Origin: Franzmannia pantelleriensis
Lineage (GTDB): Bacteria; Pseudomonadota; Gammaproteobacteria; Pseudomonadales; Halomonadaceae
Direction of reading: 5' to 3'
Length of the DNA: 64,000 nt
Assembly (NCBI RefSeq): GCF_900102875.1
Contig: NZ_FNGH01000002.1
Location: 1-64,000 of the forward strand
Program-made: the position numbers and the translations under genes
Shown here: one piece after another, positions 8,509-16,094 of the stretch
Layout: each line of letters opens with the position of its first letter
Numbering within the stretch: position 1 is the first letter of the stretch
The notes under the pieces: model-generated
Told to the model about the DNA's origin: nothing
The model's input: the letters and a program-made list of their open reading frames with translations, nothing else
Databases searched by the model: none

Positions 8509-8619
8509 GACGCCAATTGCTACGGAATTGGCGTCAGCGTCCGCCGTCAGGCCCTCGGCGAGCATGCCGCTCGAGGCCGGCGTCGAGTCGTGACTCATTC
8601 CGGTGCGCGAAACGCACCG
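8509..8619 (+). promoter_or_regulatory. Structured 5' leader of the Amt-GGDEF-EAL gene
   Basis: The roughly 135-base leader holds a perfect 10-bp hairpin (GACGCCAATT at 8509-8518 with AATTGGCGTC at 8526-8535). It also holds a short GAGTC/GACTC stem and, just before the AAAGGAG ribosome-binding site, a perfect 7-bp hairpin (CGGTGCG 8601-8607, loop CGAAA, CGCACCG 8613-8619). It does not match the c-di-GMP or glutamine riboswitch motifs I know. It could be an attenuator, a translation control element or the 3' end of the upstream transcript. Confidence 0.4.
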
Positions 8620-8635
8620 TAAAGGAGCATAACGC

Positions 8636-11600
8636 ATGCTGGAATCCGAATTGGATCTCCTCTGGGTGCTGTGGGCGGCGGGGCTGGTCTTCGTGATGCA
8701 GGCCGGTTTTCTGTGCCTGGAAGCCGGGGTGACGAGAACCAAGAACGCCATCAACGTGGCGATGAAGAACCTTGCCGATTTTGCCATGGCACTGCTGGTG
8801 TTCTGGGCGCTGGGATTTGGCCTGATGTTCGGCCGCGGCCTCAGCGGCTGGTGGGGTGGCGAGCACTTCCTGCTAGAGCTCGAGGCCGGCGACGCGGCGC
8901 TTGCCACGCTGTTTCTGTTTCAAGCGATGTTCTGCGCCACGGCGGCAACTATCGTCTCCGGGGCGGTGGCGGAGCGCATGTCTTTCCTTGGCTACCTGGC
9001 GGTCACGGTGATCGTCAGCCTGCTCATCTACCCGCTGTTTGGCCACTGGGCCTGGGGTGGCCTGCTGGGGGGCGCGCCCGGCTGGCTGGCCGACTTGGGC
9101 TTCGTCGATTTCGCCGGTGCCACGGTGGTCCACAGCGTGGGGGGCTGGGTAGCCCTGGCGGCGATCCTGCAGATCGGGCCGCGACGCGGACGCTTCGTCG
9201 CCGGTGAGGCACCGCGAACGCTGCCGGCGGGCAACTTGCCGATGGCGATGCTCGGCGTGTTGTTGCTGTTTCTTGGCTGGTTCGGCTTCAATGGCGGCAG
9301 CACTCTGGCCTTCGACGGGCGAGTACCGGGCGTGCTGGTGAATACCGTGCTGGCGGCGGTGGCCGGTGTACTCTCGGGCATGCTCATCGGCTGGCGAGTG
9401 CGACGCTATGCCGATGTGATGTATGCCATGAACGGGGCAATCGCCGGGCTGGTCGCGGTCACTGCCGGGGCGCACGCGCTTAGCATGGCCCAGGCCCTGG
9501 CAGTGGGCGCGATCGGTGGCGTGCTGATGGTGCTGGCCAGCGAGTGGCTGCTGCGCCGCGGCGTCGACGATGCCGTCGGCGCGGTGCCGGCGCATCTGGT
9601 CGCCGGCATCTGGGGCACCCTGGCGGTGGGGCTACTGGGCGATATGAGCCTGCTCGATACCGGGCTGGGGCGTGTCGAGCAGCTACTGATTCAGGCATTG
9701 GGCGTGGTGGTGTGCGGCATCTGGAGCTTTGGTTTGGCCTGGCTGCTGCTGCGCGGCATCGATCGCCTGCGTCCGTTGCGGGTCAGCGACGAGGCCGAGC
9801 GCCTGGGATTGAACATGGCCGAACACGGCGCGCGTACCGAGCTAAATGAGCTACTCGAATGCATGCGCGAGCATGAACGGCGAGGTGACCTTCAGGGGCG
9901 CGTGGAGGCCGATCCGTTCACCGAGGTGGGCGAGATCGCGGCGGGCTATAACCGCGTGGCTGGGGCGCTCGAGCGGGCGGTGGCCAACACCCAGGTGATG
10001 CTGCGAAACCTGCGCGACGGCGTCGTCACCTGGCGTGCAGACGGTACCCTGACCGGCCTCAACCCGGGGGCCGAGCAACTGTTCGGTGTAGAAGCCAAAA
10101 CACTGATCGGCGCACCGATCAGTCAATTGATCGCCGATGAGCTGCCGGCGCTCGGCGAGCGCCGCGAACTTCGCCTGCGCGGGGCGGATGGCATTCGTTA
10201 TCTGGAGATTCAGGTCAGTGAGGGTGCTGCTGGCTCACACGCAGAGTTTGCCGGTATGGTGCGCGACATCACCGAACGCAAGCGCTTGGAAGAGCAGCTC
10301 TATCGCGAGCGTGACCTGGCCCAGGTAACGCTCGCCTCGATCGGTGACGGGGTGATTACTACCGACGCCTCGGGCTGTGTGACCTTCCTCAATGCCGAAG
10401 CGAGCCGCCTGACCGGCTGGTCGCTGGAGGCGGCATACGGACAGCCGATCGCGCATATCTATCAGTTGCTCGACGAGACGCACGGTGGCCGGGTCGACAA
10501 CCCTGCGCGGCGGGTGTTGGCCTCGGGGCGTGTGGTGGCGGCCGACGCCGCTCACCTGCTGCTGGGAGCCGCCGGCGAGCGCTGGCCGGTGCATCACTCG
10601 GCGGCACCGATTCGCTCGCGACAGGGGCTCGCCGTGGGCGCGGTGGTGGTGTTTCAAGATGTGACGGTGAACCGCAGCCTGGCGCGCAAGCTCAGCCACC
10701 AGGCCAGCCACGATGCGTTGACCGGACTCGCCAATCGTCGCTCCTTCGAGGCCCAGTTGCAGCGGCTGGTGGCAGCGGTCGGTGAGCAGCATATGCTGTG
10801 CTATCTGGACCTCGACCAGTTCAAGGTGGTCAACGACACTTGCGGCCACATGGCCGGCGATGAGCTGTTGCGCCAAGTTTCGCGGCTGCTGCGCCAGCAT
10901 CTGCGTGGTACCGACCTGCTGGCCCGATTGGGGGGCGACGAATTCGGTATCCTGCTGTTCGACTGTCCGGCCGCCAAGGCCGTCGAGTTGGGTGAGGAGC
11001 TGCGGTGTTCCATAGAGGCGTTTCGCTTTGGCTGGGAGGGGCACAGCTTTGCTATCGGCGTCAGCATCGGCATGGTGCCGCTGGGCGAAGGTCACGCGCT
11101 GACCCTGCGCGATGCGCTGAGCGCCGCCGATGCAGCCTGCTATGCGGCCAAGGAGGGCGGACGCAATCGCGTGCATCTCTATCAGCCCGACGACAGCCAG
11201 CTGCTCGAGCGCCATGGCGAGCTGCAGTGGGTGCCGCGGCTGCAGGCGGCGCTGGATGCCGATGCCTTGCGGCTCTACGCGCAACCCATCGTGGCCATCG
11301 ACAAGGCTTCCGGAGGGGCGATCCACGAGGTACTAGTGCGTCTCGAGGAGAGCGGCAAGATCATTAACCCGGGAGCCTTCCTGCCCGCTGCCGAACGCTA
11401 CAACCTGATGCCGCGGATCGACCGCTGGGTTGTGCGCAATACCCTGGCCTGGCTCGGCGACACCTACCGCTGTGGCGAACTCGAGGGCATGTGGTCGATC
11501 AACCTCTCCGGCGCCTCGCTCTCCGATCCACAGTTCTGTCGCGAGCTGGAGGAGCAGGTGGCGGCGGCTGCCCTACCGGCGGGAACGCTTTGCTTTGAAA

Positions 11601-11992
11601 TCACCGAGAGCGCGGCAATCGCCCAACTGTCGACGGTCAGCGAGCTGATCGTCACGCTCAAGGCACTGGGTTGCCGCTTTGCCCTCGACGACTTCGGCGC
11701 TGGCTTATCCTCGTTCGGCTATCTCAAGCAGTTGCCGGTGGACTTTCTCAAGATCGACGGCCACTTCGTGCGTGACCTGCATCGTGATTCGATCGACCGG
11801 GCCATGGTCGAGGCGATCAACACCGTTGGGCACACCCTGGGGTTGCTGACGATTGCCGAATTCGTCGAGGACGAAGACGTGCTGCAGAGGCTGCGTGAGT
11901 TGGGCGTCGACTATGCCCAGGGCTATCTGTTTGGCAAGCCGCAGCCGGTGACAGCGCTGGCGCATACCAGCATCAAGGTCATGCCTCGCTAG
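8636..11992 (+). CDS. Ammonium transporter-PAS-PAS-GGDEF-EAL fusion protein
   Basis: 1118 residues. Residues 1 to about 400 are a full Amt/Rh channel: MFCATAATIVSGAVAER, the first channel His in DFAGATVVHSVGG, GWFGFNGGS and the second His in GAVPAHLVAGIWG. The cytosolic tail GLNMAEHGARTEL is Amt-like. A HAMP-like linker, two PAS domains (about 445-555 and 560-670), a GGDEF domain (about 690-850, intact LGGDEFG near 766) and an EAL domain (about 865-1110) follow. The EAL signature is EVLVRL rather than EALLRW, but DDFGAGLSS, the NLSG Asn, the EITES acids and the QGYLFGKP ending are present. It probably senses ammonium flux or availability and adjusts c-di-GMP. ATG 8636 follows AAAGGAG. No glnK gene is adjacent. 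Confidence 0.93.
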   Translation: MLESELDLLWVLWAAGLVFVMQAGFLCLEAGVTRTKNAINVAMKNLADFAMALLVFWALGFGLMFGRGLSGWWGGEHFLLELEAGDAALATLFLFQAMFCATAATIVSGAVAERMSFLGYLAVTVIVSLLIYPLFGHWAWGGLLGGAPGWLADLGFVDFAGATVVHSVGGWVALAAILQIGPRRGRFVAGEAPRTLPAGNLPMAMLGVLLLFLGWFGFNGGSTLAFDGRVPGVLVNTVLAAVAGVLSGMLIGWRVRRYADVMYAMNGAIAGLVAVTAGAHALSMAQALAVGAIGGVLMVLASEWLLRRGVDDAVGAVPAHLVAGIWGTLAVGLLGDMSLLDTGLGRVEQLLIQALGVVVCGIWSFGLAWLLLRGIDRLRPLRVSDEAERLGLNMAEHGARTELNELLECMREHERRGDLQGRVEADPFTEVGEIAAGYNRVAGALERAVANTQVMLRNLRDGVVTWRADGTLTGLNPGAEQLFGVEAKTLIGAPISQLIADELPALGERRELRLRGADGIRYLEIQVSEGAAGSHAEFAGMVRDITERKRLEEQLYRERDLAQVTLASIGDGVITTDASGCVTFLNAEASRLTGWSLEAAYGQPIAHIYQLLDETHGGRVDNPARRVLASGRVVAADAAHLLLGAAGERWPVHHSAAPIRSRQGLAVGAVVVFQDVTVNRSLARKLSHQASHDALTGLANRRSFEAQLQRLVAAVGEQHMLCYLDLDQFKVVNDTCGHMAGDELLRQVSRLLRQHLRGTDLLARLGGDEFGILLFDCPAAKAVELGEELRCSIEAFRFGWEGHSFAIGVSIGMVPLGEGHALTLRDALSAADAACYAAKEGGRNRVHLYQPDDSQLLERHGELQWVPRLQAALDADALRLYAQPIVAIDKASGGAIHEVLVRLEESGKIINPGAFLPAAERYNLMPRIDRWVVRNTLAWLGDTYRCGELEGMWSINLSGASLSDPQFCRELEEQVAAAALPAGTLCFEITESAAIAQLSTVSELIVTLKALGCRFALDDFGAGLSSFGYLKQLPVDFLKIDGHFVRDLHRDSIDRAMVEAINTVGHTLGLLTIAEFVEDEDVLQRLRELGVDYAQGYLFGKPQPVTALAHTSIKVMPR

Positions 11993-12011
11993 CAGAGCGA
12001 GCCGTTGTGCT

Positions 12012-12425
12012 CTAAAGCAGCATGTGGCACAGCGCGGCGCCGGTCAGCACGCCCAGCGCGAACAGCCCGGCGATCAGCCAGGGCGCGCGCCACTCCCGCC
12101 AGCGGTTGTGCCAACCGGCGGCATGGCTGAGTCGCTCGACCAGCTCGTCCTGGCGTGAGCAGACATTGTCCGGCGGCAGCGAGAAGTCGTTGGCCACGCT
12201 GTCCTGCCAGTAGGCGCCGTGGGTCAGCCCCAGGCGCGCCCGCAGCAGACCGATGTCACTCAGTGCAGCATGCAGCGCATCGTACTCGTCGCGCCGCGAC
12301 TCGACCTGCAGCACCATCTGGGCATCGGCCTTGAGCGCACTGTGCTGGCAGGCGTCGATGGCGGCATGAATCGCCTCCTGGCTGGCGTCGGGGGAGAGAC
12401 CCAGGCGCTTGTAGAGGTCGCGCAT
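12012..12425 (-). CDS. Small J-domain-like protein with C-terminal membrane anchor
   Basis: 137 residues. The N-terminus (RDLYKRLGLSPDASQEAIHAAID) resembles helix I and II of a J domain, but the HPD tripeptide needed to stimulate Hsp70 is absent. The middle is soluble, and the last 22 residues (APWLIAGLFALGVLTGAAL) form one membrane helix, so it is likely tail-anchored in the inner membrane. It starts one base after the stop of the upstream J-domain gene, implying translational coupling. It may be a degenerate partner or regulator of that protein. The function is not known. Confidence 0.7.
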   Translation of the reverse strand: MRDLYKRLGLSPDASQEAIHAAIDACQHSALKADAQMVLQVESRRDEYDALHAALSDIGLLRARLGLTHGAYWQDSVANDFSLPPDNVCSRQDELVERLSHAAGWHNRWREWRAPWLIAGLFALGVLTGAALCHMLL

Positions 12426-12426
12426 C

Positions 12427-13296
12427 TCAGCTCACCTCCATCAGGTATTCGTAGGCGCTCTTGATGCGCTGGAAGCGCAGCGAGGCGCTGGCCACTCGCG
12501 CCTCGCCTTGGGCGAAGACCCGGTCTGGGTGGTGAGTCTGGGCCAGTCGGCGATAGGCCTTGCGGATCTCGCTGCGACTGGCACCGGGTTCGAGGCCGAG
12601 CACGACCAAGGCACGACGGGTGCGGTCCCCGGCAGGGGGGGGGCGATCATTGCCATGGCGGCGTTGGCGCTGATACTGGTGATGTTGCTCCTGACGCTCT
12701 TGCTCGCGGCGCTGGCGGGCCTGCTCCTGCTGGTCGCGCTCGCGGCGTTGGCGCTCCTGGTCGCGCTGGCTATGTTGGTGGCGCTCCTGTTGCTGGCGGC
12801 GCTGCTCCTGCTGCTGGTGATGATGCTCCTTGGCTTGCCAGTAACCGGTGCGGCTGGGGTCGTCGGGATTGGCGAAGGCCTTGCCGGCTACCGCCTCGAA
12901 CAGTGGGGCGAACTCGCCGGGGGCGACTCCCAGCAGGTCGGCCAGAAAACGCAGCACGTGATGATTGGCCAGCGACGGCTTGCCGCCCTCTACTGCCAGG
13001 GCAATGGCCAGGCGCAGAAACGGGTAGGCCTGTTCGCCGTGGCACTCCTTCTGCAGCAGCTCGGCGGCCAGCTGGATGGCAGCGAGGTCTTGGCTGGCAG
13101 CGATCTCGATGATCGGCTCCAGGGCATGGCCGTGACGAAAGCCGCTGGTAAGCTCGGTGAGCCGCGCGCGTTCGGGCTCGCCGATGTGGCCACGACTGGC
13201 CAGCACCCAGGCGAGCAGCAGCAGCGCTGCAGTATCCGCTTGATGACGGCTCTTCAGCAGCAGCAGCTCGAAGGGCGAAAAGCGCGCGATGGGCAT
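12427..13296 (-). CDS. DjlA-like co-chaperone: TerB-like N-terminus plus C-terminal J domain
   Basis: 289 residues. Residues 1-160 are an all-helical region resembling TerB domains (FELLLLKSRHQADTAALLLL, then FLRLAIALAVEGG). Residues 175-225 are an extreme Gln/Arg/His-rich low-complexity stretch. Residues 228-289 are a J domain with LGLEPGASRSEIRKAYRRLA and an intact HPD in THHPDRV. It would recruit DnaK to clients. The order resembles DjlA, but the N-terminal membrane helix of DjlA is missing. ATG 13296 has GGAGACAAGGG upstream; the open frame extends further but without signals. It is the first gene of a two-gene unit with the tail-anchored J-like protein. Confidence 0.82.
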   Translation of the reverse strand: MPIARFSPFELLLLKSRHQADTAALLLLAWVLASRGHIGEPERARLTELTSGFRHGHALEPIIEIAASQDLAAIQLAAELLQKECHGEQAYPFLRLAIALAVEGGKPSLANHHVLRFLADLLGVAPGEFAPLFEAVAGKAFANPDDPSRTGYWQAKEHHHQQQEQRRQQQERHQHSQRDQERQRRERDQQEQARQRREQERQEQHHQYQRQRRHGNDRPPPAGDRTRRALVVLGLEPGASRSEIRKAYRRLAQTHHPDRVFAQGEARVASASLRFQRIKSAYEYLMEVS

Positions 13297-13454
13297 CCCT
13301 TGTCTCCACGGGGTCGCAATTTTTTGATTATAGGACCTGGCAGCGCCACATGGTCGCCTCGGCCGGCGGCGAAGGCAAGCCCGGCAACGGCCGTCATCCT
13401 CGGTCGGATCATGGTATAACCGAGGGATCGGGCAGCGTCCGCCAGGGAGCAACG

Positions 13455-14903
13455 ATGGTCAGTGTCGAACGCAAGGAAGGCTTTACCCTCAAGATCTCAC
13501 GGATCCTGCGTGAGTCGACCACCCATCGCTTGGACCTCTACCTGTTCGTACCCGGCGAACTGGGCCTCTCCTCGGATGTCATCGCCGAGAATGCCTTCTA
13601 TCACGGCGCGATCCACGTCAAGCGCACCTACTACAGTGACCGCCACCAGCTGCCGCTGGTGCTCAGTCGGCTGGCGCGCCGAGGCTCGCTGGACAGCGAC
13701 CAGTACCGTCTAAGCCTGAGCCTCTACGCCTACCAGTACGTGGTGGCGCTGGAGCGCGGCGGCCGAGAGCTTCACGACGCCAAGCGCGAGGAGGAGCGCA
13801 ACGAGAAGGAAGCCGCCGCCCAGGCCGAGGCGCGTCAGGCCAACATCGAGGAACTGATCGAACTGGCGCTGGACATTCTCAAGCGGCTGCGTCGCTCAAG
13901 GCCGGAAGACGCCCGGCTGCACAAGTATTTCGCCAATATCGACAACTACCTGTCGTGGTTTACCGAGCAGCGGCTGCTATCGCTGGTGGCGCACCTGCCC
14001 CGCGACCGCCACTACAAGGCCAATAAAGCGCGCCTGCTGGCGATCTGTCAGGCGGAGCAGGAGTATCGACAGGCCCAGGAGTACAACTCGGCGCGGGTCA
14101 ATCGCGATCCGACACGGATCTCCAACAAGATGCGCCTGCTGCGTCGCCTGATCGAGTACCCGGTGACCCTCAAGGAGAAGACCCAGGAGCTCGGTGGTGG
14201 CGAGGAGAAGGCGGTCAAGGCATTAGCCACCGCGGTAGTGATGATCTTCGTCTCGCTGGGGCTGCTGCAGGCGCGCGAGAGCATCGGCGATATCACCGCG
14301 CTGTTCGTGCTGGTGCTGGCGGTGCTCTACGCGCTGCGCGAAGTGTTCAAGGACGACCTGCGCACCACCCTGTGGCGCTGGCTGCGCAAGGGCCGGCCCA
14401 AGTGGCGGCGGCAGTATTACGACGTGCACAGCAACCAGCTGGTGGGCCGCCAGCTCGAGTGGTTCGACTACCAGCGCTACAGCAAGCTGGACGAGGCGAT
14501 CAAGACCGCCCGCAAGCGCAACGTGGCCCAGCGCGAGGAGATGGTGCTGCACTATCGCTCGAGCTCTCGTATGTCGCCGACGCGTTTTCTCAGCGGCTAC
14601 GAGCAGACCCGCGAAACCCTTACCCTGGACCTGGCGGTACTCTCGCGGCTGATGGACAAGGCCTCCCACCATGTCTATCGGGTCAAGGATGGCCAGGTGG
14701 TACGCGAGAGCGTCGAGAAACGCCACCTGATCAACCTGGTGACGCGGGAGCGCAGCGGCGACGGCGAGCCGGTGATCCAGCGCTGGAAGGTGGTGATGAG
14801 CCGCTCCAAGATCGTCGATATCGAGCCCGCCGAACCCGGCCAGTCGGCCGCCAGTGCGACGACGGACCGCGATCCGGCAGCAAACGCCGGCGCCTCGGGA
14901 TGA
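13455..14903 (+). CDS. Conserved membrane protein of unknown function
   Basis: 482 residues, not recognised as a named family. The N-terminal 110 residues look like a compact alpha/beta domain (HRLDLYLFVPGELGLSSD, YYSDRHQLPLVLSRLARRG). A charged helical stretch follows (about 110-145, AKREEERNEKEAAAQAEAR), then a helical domain. Two adjacent membrane helices lie at about 255-275 and 280-300 (ALATAVVMIFVSLGLLQA and ITALFVLVLAVLYAL). The remaining 180 residues are cytoplasmic by charge. ATG 13455 has GGGAGCAACG upstream. It is divergent from the J-domain pair and 40 bases ahead of the glutaredoxin-like gene, so it may share that transcript. Confidence 0.75.
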   Translation: MVSVERKEGFTLKISRILRESTTHRLDLYLFVPGELGLSSDVIAENAFYHGAIHVKRTYYSDRHQLPLVLSRLARRGSLDSDQYRLSLSLYAYQYVVALERGGRELHDAKREEERNEKEAAAQAEARQANIEELIELALDILKRLRRSRPEDARLHKYFANIDNYLSWFTEQRLLSLVAHLPRDRHYKANKARLLAICQAEQEYRQAQEYNSARVNRDPTRISNKMRLLRRLIEYPVTLKEKTQELGGGEEKAVKALATAVVMIFVSLGLLQARESIGDITALFVLVLAVLYALREVFKDDLRTTLWRWLRKGRPKWRRQYYDVHSNQLVGRQLEWFDYQRYSKLDEAIKTARKRNVAQREEMVLHYRSSSRMSPTRFLSGYEQTRETLTLDLAVLSRLMDKASHHVYRVKDGQVVRESVEKRHLINLVTRERSGDGEPVIQRWKVVMSRSKIVDIEPAEPGQSAASATTDRDPAANAGASG

Positions 14904-14943
14904 TAGACTACGGCCCGACATTTCTGACAGGACAGGCTCGCCA

Positions 14944-15336
14944 ATGAGGCTCGTACTACGTTATTTCTTCCGCACCCTGCGACTGCTGCTGGCCCCGGTG
15001 ATGCTGATTGCCGAGAAACTCAGCACCCCGCAGGCCGTCGAACGCAGCGATGAGGAGCAAGCCGAGGTGGATCGCGCCTGCGAATCCCTGGCGCTCTATC
15101 AGTTCCGCACCTGCCCGTTCTGCATCAAGGTGCGCAAGGAGATCGCCCGGCTTGGGCTCAAGATCGAGATTCGCGACGCCCAGCTCGACCCCGACCATCG
15201 CCAGGCGTTGCAGGAGGGCGGCGGTAAGGTCAAGGTGCCGTGCCTGCATATCACCCACGAGGATGGCAGCGTCGAGTGGCTCTACGAGTCGGACGCCATC
15301 AACGCCTACCTGCACAAGCGCTTCGGGGCAGCTTGA
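14944..15336 (+). CDS. Membrane-anchored glutaredoxin-like protein
   Basis: 130 residues. A hydrophobic N-terminal helix (RTLRLLLAPVMLIAEKL) is followed by a glutaredoxin / GST-N fold with the active site LYQFRTCPFCIKVRKEIARL, a CPFC redox pair. The cis-Pro segment is KVKVPCLHI and the glutathione-binding part is LYESDAINAYL. It probably performs thiol-disulfide exchange on the cytoplasmic face of the membrane. Similar proteins are annotated as glutathione S-transferase N-terminal domain proteins. The start at ATG 14944 lacks a strong SD. Confidence 0.85.
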   Translation: MRLVLRYFFRTLRLLLAPVMLIAEKLSTPQAVERSDEEQAEVDRACESLALYQFRTCPFCIKVRKEIARLGLKIEIRDAQLDPDHRQALQEGGGKVKVPCLHITHEDGSVEWLYESDAINAYLHKRFGAA

Positions 15337-15396
15337 GCAAGTGGGGTAGAAAGATCGCTATACTGAACAGTGACTAACCGCGAGGTGGAAACTGCC

Positions 15397-15606
15397 ATGG
15401 GAATAGAACTGCCGCTCGCATCCATGACCACCGCCGAGAAGCTCGAAGCGCTCGATGCCCTGTGGAATGACTTGTCGCGCGCACCCGACGTGATTGAGTC
15501 GCCGGCATGGCATGGTGAGGTGCTGGCCGAACGTGGGCAGGCGACAGACGAGCGCTTCGTCGATTGGGAAGAGGTCAAGCAGCAGGTGCGCGAGCGCCTG
15601 CGGTGA
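15397..15606 (+). CDS. Antitoxin of an addiction module
   Basis: 69 residues from ATG 15397, which has GAGGTGG upstream; a GTG at 15370 is an alternative start. The pattern MTTAEKLEALDALWNDLSR followed by SPAWHGEVLAER matches small addiction-module antidotes of the Unstab_antitox type, which are mostly helical and bind the toxin with their C-terminal part. Its stop codon overlaps the start of the toxin gene by four bases (GTGA), the standard layout for such pairs. Confidence 0.85.
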   Translation: MGIELPLASMTTAEKLEALDALWNDLSRAPDVIESPAWHGEVLAERGQATDERFVDWEEVKQQVRERLR

Positions 15607-15893
15607 AGCTTCGCTTACTCGACTCGGCGGTTGATGATCTGCTTGAGGCTACCGCGTTCTATGACGCACAAGTCGCTGGTTTGGGTGACTACTTCATCGA
15701 CAATCTATCTGCCGATATTGATTCGCTGAGACACCACGCCGGTATTCATCAGCGAGTCTTCGGTTTCCACCGCTTGCTCGCCAAGCGCTTCCCGTTCGCT
15801 ATCTACTACTCAGTCAACGCCGACGAAGTGCGTGTTTACGCCATTCTTGACTGTCGACGAGCGCCTGAGTGGATTCGTCAACGCTTGTCCTGA
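15603..15893 (+). CDS. RelE/ParE family toxin
   Basis: 96 residues starting at GTG 15603 within the antitoxin stop. Family features: LLDSAVDDLLEATAFYDAQ at the start, the strand-rich core HQRVFGFHRLLAKRFPFAIYY, and VYAILDCRRAPEWIRQRL at the end. Members are either ribosome-dependent mRNA interferases (RelE) or gyrase poisons (ParE); the sequence alone does not settle which. The tail DCRRAPEWIRQRL is common in plasmid-stabilisation ParE-like toxins. The pair sits just upstream of the CDI locus, in a region that could be accessory. Confidence 0.85.
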   Translation: MKLRLLDSAVDDLLEATAFYDAQVAGLGDYFIDNLSADIDSLRHHAGIHQRVFGFHRLLAKRFPFAIYYSVNADEVRVYAILDCRRAPEWIRQRLS

Positions 15894-16094
15894 GCTTCCC
15901 GGCGTTGGCGCCATATGGGTGGATTTTCTACTAAAGATATCGTGAATGTTGCCGATGATAGGGAGGTCACGCCCAACCCATTCGGGTATTGGCGTCGATC
16001 TCCCTTGATTGGGCCAAGTGTCATTGGCACAGCCAGGGCAGCGTCGACACCGATACCTATTGCTTAGGGCGACCTGGGGCAGTACGAGGATCGA
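15894..16094. other. Intergenic region between the toxin-antitoxin pair and the tps locus
   Basis: About 200 bases with no convincing gene. It is less GC-rich than the flanks and presumably carries the promoter for the cdiB-type gene. I could not pick out reliable -35/-10 boxes or an operator. Confidence 0.3.

Noticed and set aside
8509-8619. Leader of the Amt fusion as a known c-di-GMP riboswitch
   Set aside because: The conserved GEMM core sequences I know are not present; kept only as an unassigned structured leader.
12640-12830. Simple-sequence tract that might indicate an assembly or replication artefact
   Set aside because: It encodes an uninterrupted Gln/Arg/His linker between two sensible domains of the J-domain protein.
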